A stretch of DNA of 64,000 nt, from contig JAHBYF010000002.1 in NCBI GenBank assembly GCA_019636095.1, positions 1 through 64,000 on the forward strand. The letters run 5' to 3'. Positions 61,229 through 64,000 of the stretch are shown piece after piece. This stretch comes from Hyphomonadaceae bacterium (GTDB lineage Bacteria > Pseudomonadota > Alphaproteobacteria > Caulobacterales > Aquidulcibacteraceae). The position numbers and the translations under genes are program-made. Numbering within the stretch: the first letter of the stretch is position 1; each line of letters starts with the position of its first letter. The notes below the pieces were generated by a model, which saw only the letters and a list, made by a program, of their open reading frames with translations, made no database searches and was not told the origin of the DNA.

Positions 61229-61699
61229 TTATTGGCTGGCGATGATGCCCAAGATAACGCCGGTCGCGATGCCGACGAGCAGGTAGTCGCCGCGGTCGTC
61301 ACGGACATAGTGGTAGCCACGCGGCGGCGGACGCAGGCGATAGTAGCGATAGTCTACCGGACGATAATAGTCGCGATAGTAAGCCGGGAGGCGGTCGCCA
61401 CGGCGCCAAGCGCGATAGCCGTAATCGACATAGCCGTAAGAAGCCGGCGCCGGGCCGTAATACCAACGGCCGTTATGGGTGTAGCCGTTGTACCGGCGAT
61501 TATCCCAACGTTCGCGACGGCGATCGTCGCGACGATTATCACGGCGATCATAGCGATTGTCATGGCGGTGATCATCGCGCCGATAGTCATGATCACCATG
61601 GCCACGACCACGATGTTGAGCGGCGGCCTCAGACGTCAGTGCCAGCGGCGCCGCGAAAGTTAGGGCGGCAAGGGCCGCCGTTGCGAGGCGTTTCTTCAT
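61229..61699 (-). CDS. RcnB family secreted protein
   Basis: 156 aa from ATG 61699 (AAGGAGACC upstream). Signal peptide 1-27 (EAAAQ). Long Asp/His/Arg/Tyr-rich stretch (HRGRGHGDHDYRRDDHRHD then tandem RRD/RYD), then the RcnB-type end WRRGDRLPAYYRDYYRPVDY and GYHYVRDDRGDYLLVGIATG. RcnB modulates nickel/cobalt export in E. coli, but many family copies have unknown roles; the His-rich run fits metal binding. Confidence 0.85.
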   Translation of the reverse strand: MKKRLATAALAALTFAAPLALTSEAAAQHRGRGHGDHDYRRDDHRHDNRYDRRDNRRDDRRRERWDNRRYNGYTHNGRWYYGPAPASYGYVDYGYRAWRRGDRLPAYYRDYYRPVDYRYYRLRPPPRGYHYVRDDRGDYLLVGIATGVILGIIASQ

Positions 61700-61723
61700 C
61701 GTAGGGTCTCCTTCCTGCTTCCC

Positions 61724-61741
61724 TTGAACGGCCCCGTTCAA
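61724..61741 (-). promoter_or_regulatory. Inverted repeat in the RcnB-like leader
   Basis: TTGAACGG-CC-CCGTTCAA, a perfect 8-bp inverted repeat 24 bases upstream of the start codon. Operator or RNA hairpin; the binding factor is unknown. Confidence 0.45.
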
Positions 61742-61994
61742 AAGAAGGTCCCTTTTCATGATGGAGTGTGTCAGGGCGTGACTGAACCTCACCTGAATCG
61801 GTGCGGAACTTCGAAGCAGACTTAATGCAGACGTCGACAAATACGGGCCCGCGCAACACCTCGCGGCCATTTCGGCCAACTTTTTCATATGTCTCACAAG
61901 GCTGTGAACGGCGGCTGTGTCTTTGCTTGCCGTGGCGGCCACTAGCGCTGTTGCCGCTTCGTCCCCATCCTCGATTGGTGCGTGGGAGCAGCCG

Positions 61995-62750
61995 ATGACA
62001 CAACCGATTGAACTCTATTTTTGGCCGACGCCAAACGGCTTAAAGATTTCCATCGCGCTGGAGGAGATGGATCTCCCCTATGTCTTGAAGCCGGTCGCGA
62101 TCGGCAAGGGCGATCAGTTCAAGCCCGGCTTCATGGCGATCTCGCCAAACAATCGCATGCCCGCAATCATCGATCCGGAGGGGCCGGGTGGGCAACCGAT
62201 TTCAGTCTTCGAGTCTGCCGCGATCCTCCAATATCTCGGACGCAAGACTGGGAGGTTCTATCCGAGCGATGAACGCCAACGCATCGAGGTTGATGAGTGG
62301 CTGATCTGGCAGGTGGCCAATGTCGGCCCGATGTTTGGCCAGGCTAGCCATTTCCGCAATTACGCGCCGAACCTTGTCGATGATCCCGGCAGGATCGCTT
62401 ACGCCGTCACACGCTATAACAACGAGGTCAACCGCCTGCTTGGCGTCATGGAGCTTAGGCTTGCTGACCGCGATTTTCTGGCGGGCGACTACTCTATCGC
62501 CGATATCGCCACTTATCCGTGGGTGAAGATCGCACACGTGTTCAATCAAGACATGGCTAACTTTCCGCAGGTGCAGGCGTGGATTGATCGCATTGCGGCG
62601 CGGCCAGCTGTGAAGAAGGGCGCCGCTGCTGGAGCAGAGCTTCGCCGGCGGCCGCCGGCGCCGGGCAGCGCCGAGCAGAAGCAAGCGGCGAAAGCGTTGT
62701 TCGGGCAGACGGCAACGTCGGTGCGCGACGCCGTAAAAAGCAATCAGTAA
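61995..62750 (+). CDS. Glutathione S-transferase (Nu/YghU-like)
   Basis: 251 aa from ATG 61995 (GGGAG 6 nt upstream). Thioredoxin-like N-domain with TPNGLKISIALEEMDLPY and SPNNRMPAIIDPEG, and the glutathione carboxylate stretch VFESAAILQYLG. The Thr-Pro-Asn region and C-domain (FLAGDYSIADIATYPW) match the Nu class (YghU/YfcG), often with disulfide-reductase or peroxidase activity. The tail (RRRPPAPGSAEQKQ) is extra. Monocistronic. Confidence 0.92.
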   Translation: MTQPIELYFWPTPNGLKISIALEEMDLPYVLKPVAIGKGDQFKPGFMAISPNNRMPAIIDPEGPGGQPISVFESAAILQYLGRKTGRFYPSDERQRIEVDEWLIWQVANVGPMFGQASHFRNYAPNLVDDPGRIAYAVTRYNNEVNRLLGVMELRLADRDFLAGDYSIADIATYPWVKIAHVFNQDMANFPQVQAWIDRIAARPAVKKGAAAGAELRRRPPAPGSAEQKQAAKALFGQTATSVRDAVKSNQ

Positions 62751-62920
62751 CGAATACGCACCTAACGCCAATAAATCGAATTACGGCTTCCGCACCTTAA
62801 GCTTATCGCAAGTAAAGCACGATAATGCTCCACCCCGGCGGCGCGAAAAATGCACGTCGGTGGGGGAAACGTACATGGCTAAAGCCAGGCGTTTCCAAGT
62901 GGTACAAGGGAGCAGCCATT

Positions 62921-63190
62921 ATGGCGTTCACGGATATTGAAATCGCGGAAGTGCACGAAGCGGTGCGCCGCCAAGGCGATTGCGACAATCTTTACAAGCT
63001 GGGCCTGATCTATTCGACCGGCCAAGAAGTGGACCTGGTGCAAGCGCACATGTGGTTCAATCTGGCGGCGTCGCGCGGCTCGGAAGCGGCGAAGGAATGC
63101 CGTCGCGAACTCAGCGATCTGATGACGAAAGATCTCATCGCCGAAGCGCAAAAGCGCGCGCGCGAGTGGCTTTCGGTGAAACATCACTAA
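62921..63190 (+). CDS. Sel1-repeat protein
   Basis: 89 aa from ATG 62921 (GGGAGCAGCC upstream). One or two Sel1-like repeats, LYKLGLIYSTGQEVDLVQAHMWFNLAASRGSEAAKECR, given here as the strings LYKLGLIYSTGQEVDL and AHMWFNLAASRGSEAA. No signal peptide. Protein-interaction module; partner unknown. A 170-base gap before it shows no other gene. Confidence 0.8.
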   Translation: MAFTDIEIAEVHEAVRRQGDCDNLYKLGLIYSTGQEVDLVQAHMWFNLAASRGSEAAKECRRELSDLMTKDLIAEAQKRAREWLSVKHH

Positions 63191-63218
63191 CAAGCATTAG
63201 CGAAGCGCCGGAGCGGCG

Positions 63219-63956
63219 TCAGCTCATCCAGGGCGGCGCCGGCAATTCGCGATAGGCTTTGCGTAGCGCATCCGACCAGTTTTCGCGGATGCTGCGGAAA
63301 TATTCGTTGTCGTCTTCAATGCGCTCTTGCACCGCAATGCGCTGGGTGTCGCGGCGATAGACGAGCAGGTCCGCCGGCAGGCCAACTGAAAAGTTGGAGC
63401 GCAACGTCGAGTCCATCGAAATCAGCGCAAGCTTCACCGCATCGTCAAGCGGCGTGTCGTAGCGCGCGACGCGGTCGAGGATTGGGCGACCGTACTTGGT
63501 TTCGCCGATCTGGAAGAACGGGGTCTCCTGGGTCGACTCGATGAAGTTGCCGGCCGAGTAGATGTGAAACATGCGCATGCGGCGGCCCTCGATCTGGCCC
63601 GCCAGGATGATCGATGCGTCGAAGAAGAAATTCTGCGCGCTCTGCCCTTGCGATACAGAGTTGAACACCTTGCGCACCGCGTCGCCGACCAGCTGTGCGG
63701 CGTCGTACATCGACTCCACCGTCATCAGCGTCTCGAACGGTTCACCGGCGCCGATGCCCGCGCCCTCCATCACCCGCGCCGTAACGGCTTGCGTGACCGC
63801 CAAATTGCCTGAGGTCATCATCGCGATCACGCGATCGCCGGGCGCAACCACATGCAGCTTGCCGAAATTCGCAATATTATCGGGACCCGCATTGGTGCGC
63901 GTGTCGGACAAAAGCACCAGCCCGTCCTGAAGGCAAAAGCCCACGCAATACGTCAT
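63219..63956 (-). CDS. Anbu proteasome-like peptidase
   Basis: 245 aa. Starts MTYCVGFCLQDGLVLLSDTR with TNAGPDNIANFGKLHV, the Ntn-hydrolase family signature of Anbu: Thr2 would be the nucleophile after Met removal. Forms proteasome-like rings or lock-washers; substrate unknown. In alphaproteobacteria it is normally linked to transglutaminase-like, alpha-E and ATP-grasp genes; the frame ending at 63974 on the same strand, 17 bases upstream, may be one of them. Confidence 0.92.
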   Translation of the reverse strand: MTYCVGFCLQDGLVLLSDTRTNAGPDNIANFGKLHVVAPGDRVIAMMTSGNLAVTQAVTARVMEGAGIGAGEPFETLMTVESMYDAAQLVGDAVRKVFNSVSQGQSAQNFFFDASIILAGQIEGRRMRMFHIYSAGNFIESTQETPFFQIGETKYGRPILDRVARYDTPLDDAVKLALISMDSTLRSNFSVGLPADLLVYRRDTQRIAVQERIEDDNEYFRSIRENWSDALRKAYRELPAPPWMS

Positions 63957-63973
63957 AATCCGATCCCGTCCCC

Positions 63974-64000
63974 CTAGCGCATATAATGCGCGGCGATCTG
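63974..64000 (-). CDS. 3' end of a gene upstream of the Anbu peptidase (partial)
   Basis: Eight codons and a stop (TAG): QIAAHYMR, running off the right window edge. Spacing of 17 bases to the peptidase fits an operon. An alpha-E (DUF403) or other Anbu-operon protein would be expected, but eight residues do not settle it. Confidence 0.4.
   Translation of the reverse strand, partial: QIAAHYMR

Noticed and set aside
1..64000. tRNA, rRNA, tmRNA and CRISPR genes
   Set aside because: Looked for T-loop, anticodon-arm and repeat patterns by eye, especially near the integrase; none convincing. A covariance-model scan would be decisive.

Overview
The window is GC-rich, densely coding bacterial chromosome from an alphaproteobacterium, most likely of the Caulobacterales/Hyphomonadaceae type. 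Several signs agree. There is a zeta-type F1-ATPase inhibitor (DUF1476), a divK-pleD pair with a full CtrA box (TTAA-N7-TTAAC) upstream, and a DNA polymerase IV with an N-terminal zinc-ribbon-like segment. There is also a LexA box of the alphaproteobacterial GTTC-N7-GTTC type and a gatC/gatA/gatB set. No rRNA, tRNA or CRISPR array was recognised. Most genes overlap by 1-4 bases or lie within a few tens of bases of each other.

Layout. 1-3.6 kb: cysteine-rich membrane protein (partial), ECF sigma/anti-sigma pair, divergent secreted subtilase and a secreted Ala/Arg-rich protein. 3.7-14.1 kb: purine genes purQ, purS, purC and purB, all on the minus strand but broken up by other genes, including a 3.4-kb block with a TIR-TPR protein between purQ and purS; then the ATPase zeta subunit and an MFS carrier. 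14.1-20.0 kb: an accessory island with a head-to-head pair of 5'-truncated genes (GNAT remnant and SF1 helicase), a DEDDh exonuclease, a RES/Xre toxin-antitoxin pair with a visible promoter and an adjacent LexA box, a tyrosine recombinase, and a radC gene that has lost its 3' end. 20-31.4 kb: map, an SDR/GMC redox pair, pleD, divK, ROK sugar kinase, dinB, RidA, a FemAB-like acyltransferase and an APC permease.

31.5-43.3 kb is a leftward housekeeping block (pyrB, a 49-codon membrane protein, a dihydroorotase lacking its metal ligands, plsY, dprA, topA, a conserved small protein, rnr). Between pyrC and plsY sits a three-gene insert: lipoprotein, membrane-anchored TIR protein and membrane-anchored LecA-like lectin protein. 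43.4-49.5 kb: AEC carrier, ruvX, gatC-GNAT-gatA with 4-base overlaps, a tandem DUF3126 protein and a PhoH ATPase. 49.8-60.9 kb: gamma carbonic anhydrase, thiolase-like protein, nitronate monooxygenase, GYF and PilZ proteins, GMC oxidoreductase with a Pr6Pr membrane protein, two receiver-only proteins, a PAS protein and gatB. 61-64 kb: RcnB-like protein, glutathione transferase, a Sel1 protein and the Anbu proteasome-like peptidase.

The accessory material most worth following is (i) the co-translated TIR-membrane/LecA-like lectin pair, the best candidate for an undescribed two-gene system; (ii) the island in radC, with RES/Xre next to a LexA box; and (iii) the head-to-head junction of two 5'-truncated genes at about 14.5 kb. 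All functions are read from sequence motifs by eye; no database search was run.
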